The notes beneath the pieces are model-generated. The model was given only the letters and a program-made list of their open reading frames with translations, did not search any database and was not told the origin of the DNA. DNA of 64,000 nt, from positions 276,501 to 340,500 of the forward strand of contig JAMJFZ010000674.1 in assembly GCA_026225945.1 (NCBI GenBank). The letters are read 5' to 3'. Source of the stretch: Cricetomys ansorgei. Its lineage: Eukaryota > Chordata > Mammalia > Rodentia > Nesomyidae. The position numbers and the translations under genes were made by a program. This document shows, one piece after another, positions 23,726-34,844 of this stretch (the first letter of the stretch is position 1; every line of letters begins with the position of its first letter).

Positions 23726-24275
23726 GGTAGTCATGCCAAATGGCTTTAATATATGTTATGGGCTTTATTGCAGATGTTTCATTTCATACACCCTCTGTAA
23801 ACGTCGTATAAAGTAGGGATCACAGTAGCATTTGATGACCATAGACGAGTAGGAGGCCTTAAGGAACAGAGGTAACATTATGACTGCTGTCTTCACACTG
23901 TGTATTTGATAAGGGTTTCCTGGGACTGTTGAACACTCACTGGTTGCTCCTTTTCACTAAGTCACCAGAATCTGCTCAGCTTGGTCATTTGGTTATTTAC
24001 ACAATATATATATATTTTTTTGTCTATAGTCTACATTCCTTTTCACATCTGGGCATACTCCTTCTTAACCACTTTTAAAAAATTACAGACAACAGTCTAA
24101 ACATGCAGTGCGCATGGTGACATACTTTGTATCACCAGGAGAAATCACAGAATGCTCTATATTTGGCTACATGCTGAGTCATAGGACGAGATGTTACTGT
24201 CTCTTGTTCTACTCTAAGATGTGCTGCTCTATTTTTCTCTTCTTTAGATCACTGGAAATCACTTTAAACTTTTGG

Positions 24276-24632
24276 ACCAGTTCGAGTTTCTATCACTGTA
24301 ATAAAACACCATGACTAAAAGCAAGGATGAAAGGGCTTATTTCATCTAACAGTGTGTATAGTCCAACACGTAGGCCATGGAGAAAGTCTACTTCCCGGTT
24401 TGCTGTCCATGGCTTGGTCACCCTGCCTTCTTATAAGTCCCAAGAGCATCAGCCCAGAGGTAGCCCAGCCCGCAGTGAGCTCAGCACTCCCACATCAATT
24501 GTTAATCTAGAAATTTGACCTCATACTTAGCCCCAGGCCAATCTGGTGGGGGCACTTTCTCAATTGAGGCTCCCCTTTTCTCAAAGGACTCTAGTATGTG
24601 TCAAGTTGACATAAAAACTAGCCAGCACAACT
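24276..24632 (-). mobile_element. Rodent dispersed LTR-like repeat, minus strand
   Basis: Same family as 20340-20730: 'gtttctatcactgtaataaa', 'acaccatgactaaaagcaag', 'ttctcaattgaggctcccct', 'gtgtcaagttgacataaaaa' and terminal 'ctagccagcaca'. The right end with the CA/TG terminus is well kept. Confidence 0.72.
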
Positions 24633-24689
24633 TCGTTGAGTTATTATGGGTTCTGTGGTATTCTTTAGGATAATCTCACTTCCCAGTTT

Positions 24690-24920
24690 TTAAAGAAAGG
24701 ATTATTTTATTATATATTTATGTGTATGTGTTTATCTGTATATGTAGGTGCACTTGTGAGTGTAAGTGCCAACAGAGGCCAGGAGAGGGCTTCAGATCTC
24801 CTGGAGCTGGAGCTACAAGAAGTTGTGAAAGGCCTGACACGCTTGCTGGCAACCAAACTTGGTTCCTCTGGAAAAGCAGCAAGCACTCGTAGGTACCGAG
24901 CCACCATCGATCTGGCCCCC
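24690..24920 (-). repeat. B3/B2-type SINE
   Basis: Antisense B3: AT-rich tail at 24700-24720, 'aagtgccaacagaggccagg', 'agatctcctggagctggagc', 'cgcttgctggcaaccaaact' and 'taccgagccaccatc' at the reversed head. Confidence 0.85.
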
Positions 24921-25264
24921 TCTGTTTGTATTCCTATTCTGAGGGAAATCCAAACGCTAGGAAGCTGGACATGAAGGGAAACATATTGTAAGCAAATCAC
25001 AACTGATCATCTCTAATGCATTATGCAAGTCAACCTGGAGGGGACTGAGGAGAGATAAACACAGAAGTATTCAGTGTTTACCCATTTTCACATCTGTGAA
25101 TTCCATTCTGAGTTTTCTTTGCTAAGAATCCCTCTCATGCCCACTTGTCCTAGTCAATGTCTGGTGGCTATCTGCAGCTGCTCTGAATACCCACTTAGTT
25201 TTCTAATTTCTCCAGTGCAGTGCCTTTCCCAGGTATAGGTTTATGAAGAAGACACGGGTAAAGG

Positions 25265-25390
25265 ATGAGAAGCCAAGTGTGGTGGTGCATGCCTGTGATC
25301 CCTATACTCTGCAGCCTGAGGCAAGAGAATTGTATGGTCAAGGCCAGCCTGGGCGGCATACCAAGACTCCATCTCATTTTTTTCTTAAGA
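25265..25390 (+). repeat. B1-related SINE
   Basis: 'gccaagtgtggtggtgcatg', 'cctgtgatccc', 'tcaaggccagcctgggcggc' and 'aagactccatctc' are in B1 order. An A/T-rich stretch follows. Confidence 0.78.
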
Positions 25391-25639
25391 AATAGAAGAG
25401 AAATAAATTTAAAAAGTATTTTCAATTTACCTCCAGCTATTTAAACGTTCTTAGGCTATTATATTTTCATAAATTATTGCTAACATAAATGTCAAGTTTA
25501 CGGCTAAAATATAAGCACTTTTTAGGAGCCAAGAGGCCTTCACAATAAAGTATTTTTCTTTGAAAAAAAAAATAGGAAATTTAATTTCCAAATTAAATCT
25601 TTTAAATTGTGTCAGTGTTCCAAATGCTGTCTGGCTGAG

Positions 25640-25690
25640 TTATAGTATCTATAAAGTACCTTTCAGCTCTATGAGTCTCTGATATTAATC
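25640..25690 (+). repeat. L2/CR1-like 3'-end fragment
   Basis: 'gtacctttcagctctatgag' resembles the conserved 3' terminus of ancient L2/CR1-type LINEs. It is short, so confidence is low. Confidence 0.35.
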
Positions 25691-27038
25691 TAAAATATGA
25701 AATATGGACTTGGTCAGGATAAACTTGAAATGTCAAAGACCGTCAAACAGTGGCCTGTGAAGGGAGACAGTGTGGTCTGCTAGGTTGGGTGACACAATGC
25801 ACAGGCAGGAAAAGAGTGGCACCAGGGCTCTGTGCGTGCACATGTGTTTCCAGATTTCCCACTCTCAGATTTGCTCTTGTTTCCCAGGCAGGAGCAGAAC
25901 TCTTGAGCCAGGACATTGCCTTCATTCAGTGTGTGGAGATTTCTGCCCAAGGACAGGCTGTTCACACAGCCTCAAGGAAAGCAGGAAATCCTCTTCGTAC
26001 CCAATTTCTTGTCTGAACAATTACCAAGCACTTATTCACCTGAGCACTTCTTGCCAATGAAAAACATTCCTGATTACCCCTTTCCTTTCTCTAAGGTCCA
26101 GTGCCAGATGATTTCATTTTTACCTCATCTGCATTTGAGGCTTTATAGAACTGTAAAGGTCAGGATTAGCAGAATATTCAAGTAGACAGGAAATGGCTTG
26201 AAAAGATTTTTCTTTTCCCTTTGCGTGAGGCCTCCTTGTTCATCTCGAAAAAGCTTTCACCTTCTTTCATTTTTTATATCCATTGCATTTTCAATTCGCT
26301 CATCCCTTTTTAAAATTGTGAAAGCTAAGTTAAAATTGGGGTTTCCAGGGAATTAAATGAGGCTCCTCGTTTAGACTTTATAGAATGCTAATTATAAACT
26401 AAAGTCCATTTAAACAATAGAGTGCAGACTACATCATTTGTTAGTCTATTTATTGCTGAAAACTAATTTCCAAAAATGTTTTTTTTCCGTTCTACTTTCT
26501 CTGGTTTGAGACACCTTCCATTCCCCGCTGCCTTCCTTTATTCGTTTACTGACAATCCCACCTTTGAATAGTGCATCTCCTTATTGAATTATCATTTCCC
26601 GCTTCTATCTCTGTTTTTCCTTCTGTTAGCTCCCGAAATGAAACCTGACCTCCAAACTGACTTCTGAGGAGAAGGGGGATAATGTTAGGAGTGAACTGCT
26701 GAACCTTTGCCTCAACCGCCCTTGATTTATCTGTTTAAAACAAGTCTCTGGCTCTTTTAAAGAGCAAATCTGGAAATGCTGTTGAGCATAAGACTTGGCA
26801 TTAGCACACTCTTCTGAGGCAGCGCTTGCAATGACCTCACTCCTAGAATATGTGGCTCTTAGGATAGCACTCACACATGCCTTAGGTTGCCTGAAGGAAG
26901 CATCCTCTGATATTCAATAAACAATATGAGCTTTCTCCATCCCCTTGTCTCCAGACACTTCTTGGTGCACACAGTGTTTATGAAAATGACTTCAAGAAGG
27001 CTTGAGTAGCTGGGTTGCTGAAAAGAAAGAGACAATTA

Positions 27039-27039
<1 letters not shown>
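25691..27039. other. 1.35 kb repeat-poor block
   Basis: I recognise no mobile element. Short frames on both strands lack protein patterns. The AT-rich part around 26200-26480 has long runs without decayed repeat signatures and might be conserved non-coding DNA; this is speculation. Confidence 0.45.
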
Positions 27040-27094
<55 letters not shown>

Positions 27095-27115
27095 GAGAGG
27101 GGGGGGGGGAGAGAG

Positions 27116-27175
<60 letters not shown>

Positions 27176-27213
27176 GGGTAGAGAGGGAGAGAGAGATGGA
27201 GGGAGAGAGAGAC
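27040..27213 (+). repeat. Compound (TG)n(GA)n microsatellite
   Basis: TG repeats to 27056 switch directly to GA, broken by a G run at about 27099-27109, a C at 27118 and a T at 27179. Frames through it encode only Arg-Glu repeats and are not genes. Confidence 0.97.
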
Positions 27214-27849
27214 AGTGTGGGAGGGTGTGGGGTTTTTTAAAATTTTTATTTTAGGAGCATGGCTCAGCAGACCAGACAGCTGCGTGGAGGCTCACACAGT
27301 TGCTCCTTTAATTCTTCAGTGTTATCAGAGCGTGTGAAGCTTAATCTGCCAGTTGTTATGCAGTAGACCAAGCAATTCTTGGTGTCAGCTTGGAGAACTT
27401 ACTTTCCCACGTCTTTCTGTCTTTCTGGCTTTCTCCATGTCAGGTCATTCTGATACTTAGCAAGAAAAGGAAAGAAGAATAAACAAATTAAAATGCAGCA
27501 CCAATTCTGTGTAAATGATATTAAATCATCCATGAAGTGATTTTATTTGGTGCAAATGAGTTTCTTTAAATAGAGTGAGGCAGAGCATCTGGGACAACCA
27601 TGAGCGCACACACATGAAATGGCAAAATAATATAGAATTATTATCATAATAAATATGTAGAACGATTACAGCTTCTAACTTTAAAACTCCTTACTCTATG
27701 GACATTATGTTTAAACAAGGCATCTCCAAAGAAAGGCAAAGGGCAATGATGCACTTTAAGTTATTAACGATGTTAAATATGGCTCTCGGAGTTTAGTAGC
27801 TTAAAGTTATTAGATGCCACCAAAACCCTGTTAGGACAATTTTAAAAAT
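27214..27849. other. Unique non-coding sequence
   Basis: I see no recognised repeat or gene in this stretch. Confidence 0.45.
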
Positions 27850-27945
27850 TAAACCTAGCTGTGACTAAGGCACAGAGAGGTGAAGTAGCTCGCATTGAGC
27901 TAGAAAGCAGCAGAATTGTGATCCAGGTGCAGAAAGCTATCTTTC
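27850..27945 (-). repeat. MIR fragment
   Basis: Antisense MIR core: 'aaggcacagagaggtgaagt', 'agctcgcattgagctagaaa' and 'gcagaattgtgatccaggtg'. Confidence 0.65.
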
Positions 27946-28014
27946 TATTCTCCATGTTCTAAATGTTCTTATTAAATATCTTGTGTAAGATCGTGCGTTG
28001 GAGGATGTGCAAGC

Positions 28015-28016
28015 AT

Positions 28017-28053
<37 letters not shown>

Positions 28054-28200
28054 CATGTGGAAGCCAGAAAGCTGATGTGGGGTATATCCTCTGTGGCTCT
28101 CTACCTATTTTTGGTTTGGGACAGTCTTTCATCGAATCTGATCCTTATGCTTGCAGAGCAGAGTACTTGACTCACGGAGCCTTCTTCCCAAACCCTGCCC
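28015..28200 (-). repeat. B4-type composite SINE with (TG)n
   Basis: TG repeat at 28022-28049, then 'gtgcatgtggaagccagaaa', 'ggtatatcctctgtggctct' and 'tgatccttatgcttgcagag', ending with a reversed tRNA-like head ('tacttgactcacggagcc'). Confidence 0.58.
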
Positions 28201-28317
28201 ATCTTCCAAATGTGTTCATGCTCCATATTTCATGTGTCCATACATAACAATTTAATACATCATTATTGTAATTTTTCATAAAAATTTTACAAAAGGTACA
28301 AGACACAAAATTTTATA

Positions 28318-28395
28318 TGGAGCTGGAGCTATAACTTAAGGGTATAGCCCTTGCCTAGAATGTGTGAGACCTGATTTTGCTCCACTACACACAAT
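28318..28395 (+). repeat. ID SINE
   Basis: Sense ID: 'ggagctggagctataactta', 'agggtatagcccttgcctag' and 'gtgtgagacctgattttgct'. The A/B-box-like layout of a tRNA-derived SINE is visible, with drift. Confidence 0.7.
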
Positions 28396-28468
28396 ATATA
28401 GACAATAAATGACATTGCATTCCAAATGACAGATTCCTTTTTCTTTCTCCCCCTCCTCCTCCTCCTCT

Positions 28469-28600
28469 TGACAGTTTCTCTATGTAACAGCCTTGTTGTC
28501 CTGGAACTCACTCTTTGGACCAGGCTGGCCTCAAACTCACAGATATGCCTGCCTCTACATCCAGAACACTGGGATTAATGGTGTGTGCCACCACACCCAG
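28469..28600 (-). repeat. B1 SINE, near full length
   Basis: Antisense B1: 'gacagtttctctatgtaaca', 'ccaggctggcctcaaactca', 'cagatatgcctgcctctaca' and 'gattaatggtgtgtgccacc'. Well preserved. A CTC-rich tail (28447-28468) lies at its reversed 3' end. Confidence 0.92.
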
Positions 28601-28717
28601 CTAGATTTTTTTCTTCACTTTGCTGATTTAATGACTTTCTGTCTTCACTAACAGCTTCTTCACATACCAACGGTGACCTCACTCCACTATCTGGTTAGAA
28701 ACCCCAAGAATAAAAGA

Positions 28718-28862
28718 AGAGGACCAGGGATGGTGGCACATGCCTTTAGTATCAGCACTCTGAGAGGGAGGGAGAGCTCTGTGAGTTCAATGCCAGCCTG
28801 GTCTACATAGCAAGAGGCTAGCCAGAGCTATACATAGAGATTGAACCTGTCTTAACAAAAAA
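28718..28862 (+). repeat. B1 SINE, near full length
   Basis: 'accagggatggtggcacatg', 'cctttagtatcagcactctg', 'aatgccagcctggtctacat' and 'gattgaacctgtcttaacaa' are in B1 order. It is inverted relative to the B1 about 117 bp to its left. Confidence 0.9.
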
Positions 28863-28924
28863 GGGGGAGAGGAACGTTTTTCTTGTTTTCCCCCTCCTCT
28901 CGTTTGGGGGAAGGTGAATGCTTT

Positions 28925-29275
28925 TTTCTTTTCATGTGTTTGTGTATATAGTATGAGTGCATGATATATATGAATGTCTGTATGTAAATGGGTGTTCTTG
29001 GGTACAGGTACATGCATGGCAATGTAGAATGCTGATGGTGATTCTGGGAATCCTCCTCATTTCGTCTTCTATCTTATCCTCCTAAGGCAGGTCTCTTAAT
29101 CTAACCCAGAGCTTGTAAATATGGCTACTTTCTTGAGTTAGCTCACTACAGGGTTTCTGAAGCTAGAGTTATAAAGTGATGTGGTCTCACTTGGTATTTT
29201 CATGGGTTCTAGGAATCTGAACTCCAGTCCTCTTGCTTGCACAGCAAGTGCTTTCTCTACTGAGCCACCCCACCA
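28925..29275 (-). repeat. B4-type composite SINE, minus strand
   Basis: Landmarks: a TGTA-rich left end, 'aggcaggtctcttaatctaa', 'gggttctaggaatctgaact' and 'tgctttctctactgagccac', the reversed tRNA-like head. It is about 350 bp, as expected for a near full copy of this family. Confidence 0.65.
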
Positions 29276-30079
29276 CAAAGTATATGCCATGTGAATGTGT
29301 GTGTGTAGGTATGGCAAGATAAAGCAGTGTAGTGATTCTTCCATTCTTTTCCAGGCCTGGCAGCTGGATTCCCTAAATGGAATATGGAAACCAGGGATGC
29401 TTAATATGAACATTCTTCTTTCTTTTCCTAATCCTGTGAACTAAATTACTTAACAGTTTTCAGTTCAGCCTGTTCATTTGAAAAAGAGGTTTCAGAGGTT
29501 TTGATAATGGTGTGATACGAAAGCCCATATCATTAACAAAAGCGTTGCAAAGATAATAAATACGTGATGTGAGCTGCTACTGTTCCCTTACCTTAAGATA
29601 CAGGAAGAAAATGTAACTATCTGTGATTTTTTTCACTTCTTCTTTCCAAACGTGCAGTCAGTCACATTTCCTAGTTCATTAAGTATTATTGTTCTGTTAA
29701 TATTTACTGAGGACATAACCATCTAGTGATGTTTTTGAAAATATGATTCAGAGAAAGTATGTATGAAATGCCACAATGAAATCTATTACCTTCCAAAACA
29801 TTACTTTGTACACTGACCATAAAAAGTAATGAAAAGAAAAAAATCTAATATAAGATTCAGGAATTTCTAAGACAGACTAAACTGCTCATTCTTTGACATA
29901 TATTAATTTCCCTTGAGGATCAGAGAATAAGTATATTGTTAGTATCAAGCTATTTAGGAACAGAGGAATTGATGAAATAGTTTCAGATAATTTATGGTGA
30001 TTACTAAATCATGAATCTGCTATTCAGCAGTAGAAAAATATCCAATATGGGAAAAGCAAGATGTAAACATGTCCTAGGT
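29276..30079. other. Unique non-coding sequence
   Basis: No repeat family is recognised. The block is AT-rich. Confidence 0.45.
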
Positions 30080-30181
30080 CCAGCTGGATAGTGGTGCATG
30101 GCCATCATCCCACAACTTGATGAGGCTAAGGAAGGATGATCACAAATTCAAAGCTTGCCTAATGAACTCAGCAAAAACCTA

Positions 30182-30185
<4 letters not shown>
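30080..30185 (+). repeat. B1-related SINE
   Basis: 'gctggatagtggtgcatggc', 'gaggctaaggaaggatgatc' and 'aaaacctatctta' keep the B1 order. Its 3' end runs straight into a CA/GAAA tract. Confidence 0.7.
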
Positions 30186-30212
<27 letters not shown>

Positions 30213-30267
30213 GAGCAAGGAAAGAAAGAGAGGAAGAAAGAAAGAAAGGAAGGAAGGAAGAAAGAAA

Positions 30268-30329
<62 letters not shown>

Positions 30330-30339
30330 AAAGAAGAAG
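30186..30339 (+). repeat. Compound (CA)n-(GAAA)n microsatellite
   Basis: CA repeat to about 30212, then 123 bp of uninterrupted purines (30217-30339), mostly AAAG/GAAA with some GGAA. It starts at the tail of the B1-like element. Confidence 0.96.
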
Positions 30340-30359
30340 CAAAAGGAAGCCCGGGTAAC

Positions 30360-30555
30360 TAACGACTGCTGAGTGTGGGAGAAATAACCCTCCCCAGGAT
30401 GAGCCCCTAAAGCTTTATCTAATACCAAGTATTCATCCCTGAAATCGTATATATGCAAGTGACATACAGACCAAGAAGGAAAGGTTTGATAGAGGAATGG
30501 GAAGGGGAAAATTCTGTAATACTATTTTAATTTTAAAAAATTAATAAATTAAAAA
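30360..30555 (+). mobile_element. L1 (Lx-type) 3'-UTR fragment
   Basis: 'gactgctgagtgtgggagaa', 'ataaccctccccaggatgag' and 'ctaataccaagtattcatcc' match the L1 3' UTR in sense orientation. An A/T-rich 3' end follows at 30520-30555. Confidence 0.75.
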
Positions 30556-30606
30556 TAAAAAATACACCATCAAAAAGAAATATGCTAAGAGAAAAAGAAG
30601 CATAAA

Positions 30607-30685
30607 GAAAGCCCGTGGCTCTTGATCAGTGGTAGAACACTTGCCTAGCACACATGAGTCCTGGGTTTAATTCTTATTATCACAA
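30607..30685 (+). repeat. ID SINE
   Basis: 'ggctcttgatcagtggtaga', 'acacttgcctagcacacatg' and 'agtcctgggtttaattctta' are a good ID body with an A-rich tail after it. Confidence 0.82.
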
Positions 30686-31169
30686 AACAAACAAGAACGT
30701 AAGACTCCTATGTCCTAGCCTTGCCCTTTTCATCAATTTGCTGCCAAACTTGGGGTGATACTTTTCGATTCTGTACCTGCATTTTCTTTTTCACTAAGTC
30801 ATGAAGTCATCTAGCTTACCTCACAGGTAAGCAAACAAACTTCAAAAGTAGAGAACACTTGATAAAACTATGTCAGTGATGAAAGGCATGTGTCATATAT
30901 TACTTATAAGTAACTCTGGTTATTCTGTGTGTGCATGGGTGCATGCGTGTGTGTGTGTGTGTGTGTAATACTCTTATATTTCAATTTTTCGCAAAGCATC
31001 GCAATTCAGTTTTAAAAAGTGCAATATTCAAAGGAAGATACTGACTAGGAAAACTTATCTCTGAGGTATTGCAAGACAAATCTTCTCTGTAATTGATGAA
31101 TTAGTACATTTTGAGTAGTTGGGCAAAGACTTGGTAAGAAAAGATTCTTTTATTTTGCATCAGAGAAGT

Positions 31170-31305
31170 GTTGTTTTGTTTTGAGACAGGGTCTCATGTA
31201 AACACACTGGCCTTAAGCTTTTTATAAAGTCAAGGGTAGACTTCAAATACTGATCCTCTTGCCCCAGTTCTCACGTTCTGGGTTTACAGGCAAGTGCCAC
31301 CAATA
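31170..31305 (-). repeat. B1-related SINE
   Basis: 'tttgagacagggtctcatgt' and 'acactggccttaagc' are clear antisense B1. The right part ('tactgatcctcttgccccag', 'gtttacaggcaagtgccacc') is intact in order. Confidence 0.8.
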
Positions 31306-31712
31306 CTCACAGCCGCAGTTGGGTTTTAACTGTTCTCAGCCAGCTGTCCAGGATCATAGATTATTTTTCCCTTTAAACCTATCACCTGTTCCAAACGCAC
31401 CAGTAAAGATCACTAATACATTTCAAAGTTCAGAAAAGAATTGATGTTGCTCATGGCTGAAACGAAAACATCTTTTGTGTGAAGGAATCTAAGAAAAAAA
31501 TATTTCTGCCTTAGCTCAAATTAGAGTTTATGTTGAGAAGGACCTCACTGGGTGTTGGGGAAGGCTATGAAACATATCCCCTTGCTTTCTGTGTAGCTCG
31601 AGATAGGAAGCAGAAAATAGCTTTTTTAATAAAGTAACTGTCTTTGAGGGAACTAGGATAACATGGCCCAGTGGCCATAAACAGTCCTGGATTCCTGTAT
31701 TATTTCTACAAC

Positions 31713-32073
31713 TGTGTTGGCTAATTTCATGTCAATTTGACAAAGGCTAGAGTCATCTGAGAGGAGGGAACCCCAGTTGAGAAAATGCCTCCATAAGATG
31801 GAGCTGTACATAAGCCTATAGAACATTTTCTTAATTAGTGGTTGATGTGGGAGGGTTTAGACCATTTTGAGTGGGGCCAACCACTGGGCTGGTGGTCCTA
31901 GGTTCTAAAAGAAAGCAGGTTGAGCAAGCCACCAGTGGCAAGCCAATAAGCAGCAGCCCTGCATGGCCTCTGCATCAGCTCCTGCCTCCAGATCCTTAGA
32001 TGATGAACAGTGGAAGTGTAAGCCAAATCAACCGTTTTCTCCCAAGTTACTTTGGTCATGGTGTTTTTCACAG
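31713..32073 (+). mobile_element. Rodent dispersed LTR-like repeat, plus strand
   Basis: The best copy of this family here: start 'tgtgttggctaatttcatgt', then 'ctagagtcatctgagaggag', 'gaaaatgcctccataagatg', 'ggttgatgtgggagggttta', 'cctgcatggcctctgcatca' and 'ttggtcatggtg'. It stops at 'ttcacag', where a hAT sequence begins in mid-element. No retroviral interior is present. Confidence 0.8.
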
Positions 32074-32218
32074 GGGTCGCCTAAGACCATCTGCATATCA
32101 GATATTTACATTACAATCAGAACTGTAGCAAAATTGCAGTTATGAAATAGCAATAAAGATAATTGGATGATTGGTGGTCACCGAGGAACTATATTAAAAG
32201 AAGGTTGAGTACCACTGC
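32068..32218 (+). mobile_element. Rodent hAT-Charlie element (URR1/RCHARR1-type), 5'-truncated
   Basis: 'ggggtcgcctaagaccatct', 'gcatatcagatatttacatt', 'gaactatattaaaagaaggt' and terminal 'gagtaccactg' match the copy at 51331-51533. The left terminal inverted repeat is missing, replaced by the LTR. Family name uncertain; the hAT-type terminus is clear. Confidence 0.8.
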
Positions 32219-33299
32219 TTTAGGGTCTTCTGGAAGTCTTCCATTTTGGATTTACTTCAGTCATCTTTTCAATCATTATACTTACGTGACTTCAAGTAAT
32301 TCCCTATGCCTGGGTATTGCTGGGAGTCTATAAGTAAAGGGTCAGATTAGATGACCTCCCAGCTTCCTTTCCTGCAGGAGAACCTATAACTCTATGAGTC
32401 AGTATTGGGGGAAAAGGGGGAAGTACTGCTCAGTGATGAGTGACAGTTCTGTCTGAAAAGAACAAAGAACTCACTGAGTGCGCCAGAATCCATGTGGAAG
32501 ATCACAGGATCATGAATTACAGCTCTACTACCCTCTGGCAGGACAGGAAAGGAACCTCATAGACAAATTGTGCTGGGAGAGACATTATAGATTAAAGGCT
32601 CACATATTCATGACTTGAAACCAATCAGCACATCAGACCATCGCAAGTGCCACACAGGCCACCACTGTTAATTTTTGAGAGGGTGGGAAGTGGGTGGGGA
32701 CTATTCTCAAAGAGAAATGAGAGTATGAAATTTTAGCTCAGACAGTGCTTCTAAATCTTTTCCCCTCTCTGGCAATATCTATGATAAACAGCTTAACAGA
32801 TGATCGAAGCTATCATCTTGTGGGTTTTTTTTTTTTAGGAAAAGTAATGATGGAATTTAAATGCTACTCTGTCATATTCCATTTACCATCAATCGGGGGT
32901 TGCTCAGCAGGCAAAATGAGATCATTTCCCTCTGAGTGGCAAACCGAGCTTGCCCACATTCATTCTTCTTCCCACATCATGTTCTAGCATCAACGTGTCA
33001 GTAGCCTCTGAAATGTGCCAGATCTGGGGAGACATTGCACTGTCACCACTGTGAAGGGAGATCCTCCCCTCGCTGTAGTGAATCACCGCAGCTGTTGTTT
33101 CTCTTGTTTGCTTGTCAGATGGTGGGAGGAGATTAAGGGAGGACTTCTGCTTTACTGCCTGGCACAGGACTTGGCTAACCTTTGAAGCTGTGGAGCCCAC
33201 TAGCGAGCCTTCCTGGTGCATTCCAATCACTTCATTTCTCCTTTGCATTCTTTTTAAAGTACTCTCTTCCTTCCTTCAGCCCCCATACTCTTTTAACTA
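32219..33299. other. Unique sequence with an L2/CR1-like 3' end
   Basis: At 32340-32405, 'agattagatgacctcccagc' followed by 'ctataactctatgagtc' resembles the 3' terminus of ancient L2/CR1-type LINEs. A 12-bp T run lies at about 32825-32836. The rest, including 33000-33230, is unrecognised. Confidence 0.4.
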
Positions 33300-33500
33300 G
33301 AAATTATGTCACCTAGACTGGCCTCAGACTTGCTTTGCAGTCAAGGATGACCTTGAGTTTCTGATCCTCCTGCCTCCACCTCCTGATTGCTGGGATTTCA
33401 GATACGCGCAACACTCTGTGTCAATGCCATGTTGGTCCTTGAACCCAGGGTTTCATGAATTCTTCACAACTGAGCTCCATCCCTATCACCCAGCATCCTT
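33300..33500 (-). repeat. B4 SINE, minus strand
   Basis: Reversed B1 body first ('gactggcctcagacttgctt', 'gatcctcctgcctccacctc', 'tgctgggatttcagatacgc'), then the reversed ID head ('ccttgaacccagggtttcat', 'caactgagctccatccctat'). This is the correct B4 order on the minus strand. Confidence 0.82.
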
Positions 33501-33604
33501 TTTCTTGATTATGTTTCTTAGATAGTTGTATGCCTACAGAGACTAGCCATCCTGGGAGGGTGGGGAGAGATGCCCATCATTCAAAAACCAGAAGCAGGGT
33601 TGAT

Positions 33605-33680
33605 GACAAATCTAAGCAGGAGAGCACTTGCCTAGCACACTCAAGGCTTTTAATTTTAATCCCAGCACCAAAGCAAAGCA
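33605..33680 (+). repeat. ID SINE, degraded
   Basis: 'aagcaggagagcacttgcct', 'agcacactcaaggctttt' and 'aatcccagcaccaaagcaaa'. The head is poorly kept; the tail is AAAGC-rich. Confidence 0.6.
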
Positions 33681-33789
33681 AACAGAACTTAAAACCCAGG
33701 AATCCCAAAACATAGCTGCTCATCATTGTGACGGCAAACTGCTACTGTAAACTTTAGATCTTGTCAGACATGTTTTCAAATTGAGATGC

Positions 33790-33925
33790 AAGCCAGGTGG
33801 GTGATGGCCCACACCTTTAATTCCTTCACTCTGGAGCAGAGGCAGGGGGATCCCTGTTGAGTTCAAGGCCAGCCTGGTCTACAGAATTTCTCAAAAACAG
33901 AGAAACCCTGTCTCAAAAAAACAAA
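33790..33925 (+). repeat. B1 SINE, near full length
   Basis: 'gccaggtgggtgatggccca', 'cacctttaattccttcactc', 'caaggccagcctggtctaca' and 'agagaaaccctgtctcaaaa' mark one of the least diverged B1 copies in the window, with an ACAAA/ATAAAT tail. Confidence 0.94.
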
Positions 33926-34162
33926 ACAAAATAAATAAATATATAAATAACTAAATAAGATGCAGTTTGGTGCATTACACAAATAATTTAGGAGTACACT
34001 TTCAGTTTGAACTTTCACACCCCAGACAGATATACACACATTTCCCTTCTATCCCTGTATCTCAATCTTACCTTCCTCCTAGGAAAGAATTTCTCTTAAC
34101 CCTTCCATATATAATCTCTTAGCCTTTTTAAGTATTTACTTTTATATATGCATTTCTTGCTT

Positions 34163-34258
34163 GAATTTTTTTTGGAGACATGGTCTCACTGTTCAGCTCA
34201 GGTTAGGCTTGAACTTGCCACCCTCCTCACTCTACTCCTCGCCTAGGCCTATCTCTTT
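34163..34258 (-). repeat. B1 fragment
   Basis: T run, then 'gagacatggtctcactgttc' and 'aggttaggcttgaacttgcc' mark the reversed 3' half of B1. Confidence 0.68.
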
Positions 34259-34844
34259 ACATATATTTGCATGTGGACTATATGCAACAAACACTGACTG
34301 TTGGGCGTCCACGCTGGAAGTCTTTTTAGTGGAATGGTAGTTCCCCCATGATATCTTACCTCCTTCCATCAGTGAAGTCCCCTGGTGTGATCAGCAGAGG
34401 GCAAATGAATGGTTCACCTGGTATGCATGTGTTTGGACATCTCTGTCAAGCTCCTGTGTTCCATGGTCAAAAATTGTTTCCAGATTCTTCATTATCCATA
34501 CTATCTCCTCCCACTCGTCCCCAGCAGGACACACAAAAGTGCTCTTTGGTCTTTGTACCTGAGACTGAGTGGAGACTATGGAAACGAGGATGTGGTATTG
34601 ACCAATTACCCAGGATGGTATTTAGGTCAGTCATGTTGGACACGGGATGTTTTTGATTTGTAAGGGGCTTTAAGGCCCTTCTCAGATTCGGAATGAAATG
34701 ATCAAGTTGAGACTAGAATTGATGTTTTCTGACTCTTGGAAATATTTGTACCACATGACCACAGTGATCCATTGAAATTGGTTTTGCTTTCATTATATTA
34801 TTAAGAGGAAGGCTCTATGGTATAAAAATTCCTACCCCTTATTC
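34259..34844. other. Unique non-coding sequence
   Basis: Frames at 34348-34656 (102 codons) and 34409-34663 overlap and show no family signature. No splice or promoter context is evident. Confidence 0.45.

Noticed and set aside
27015..27254. Arg-Glu repeat frames resembling an RE/RS-type protein
   Set aside because: Pure GA dinucleotide repeat; no RRM or other domain is attached.
30607..30685. tRNA-like sequence considered as a tRNA gene
   Set aside because: It is an ID SINE derived from tRNA-Ala, with an A-rich tail and no intact cloverleaf.
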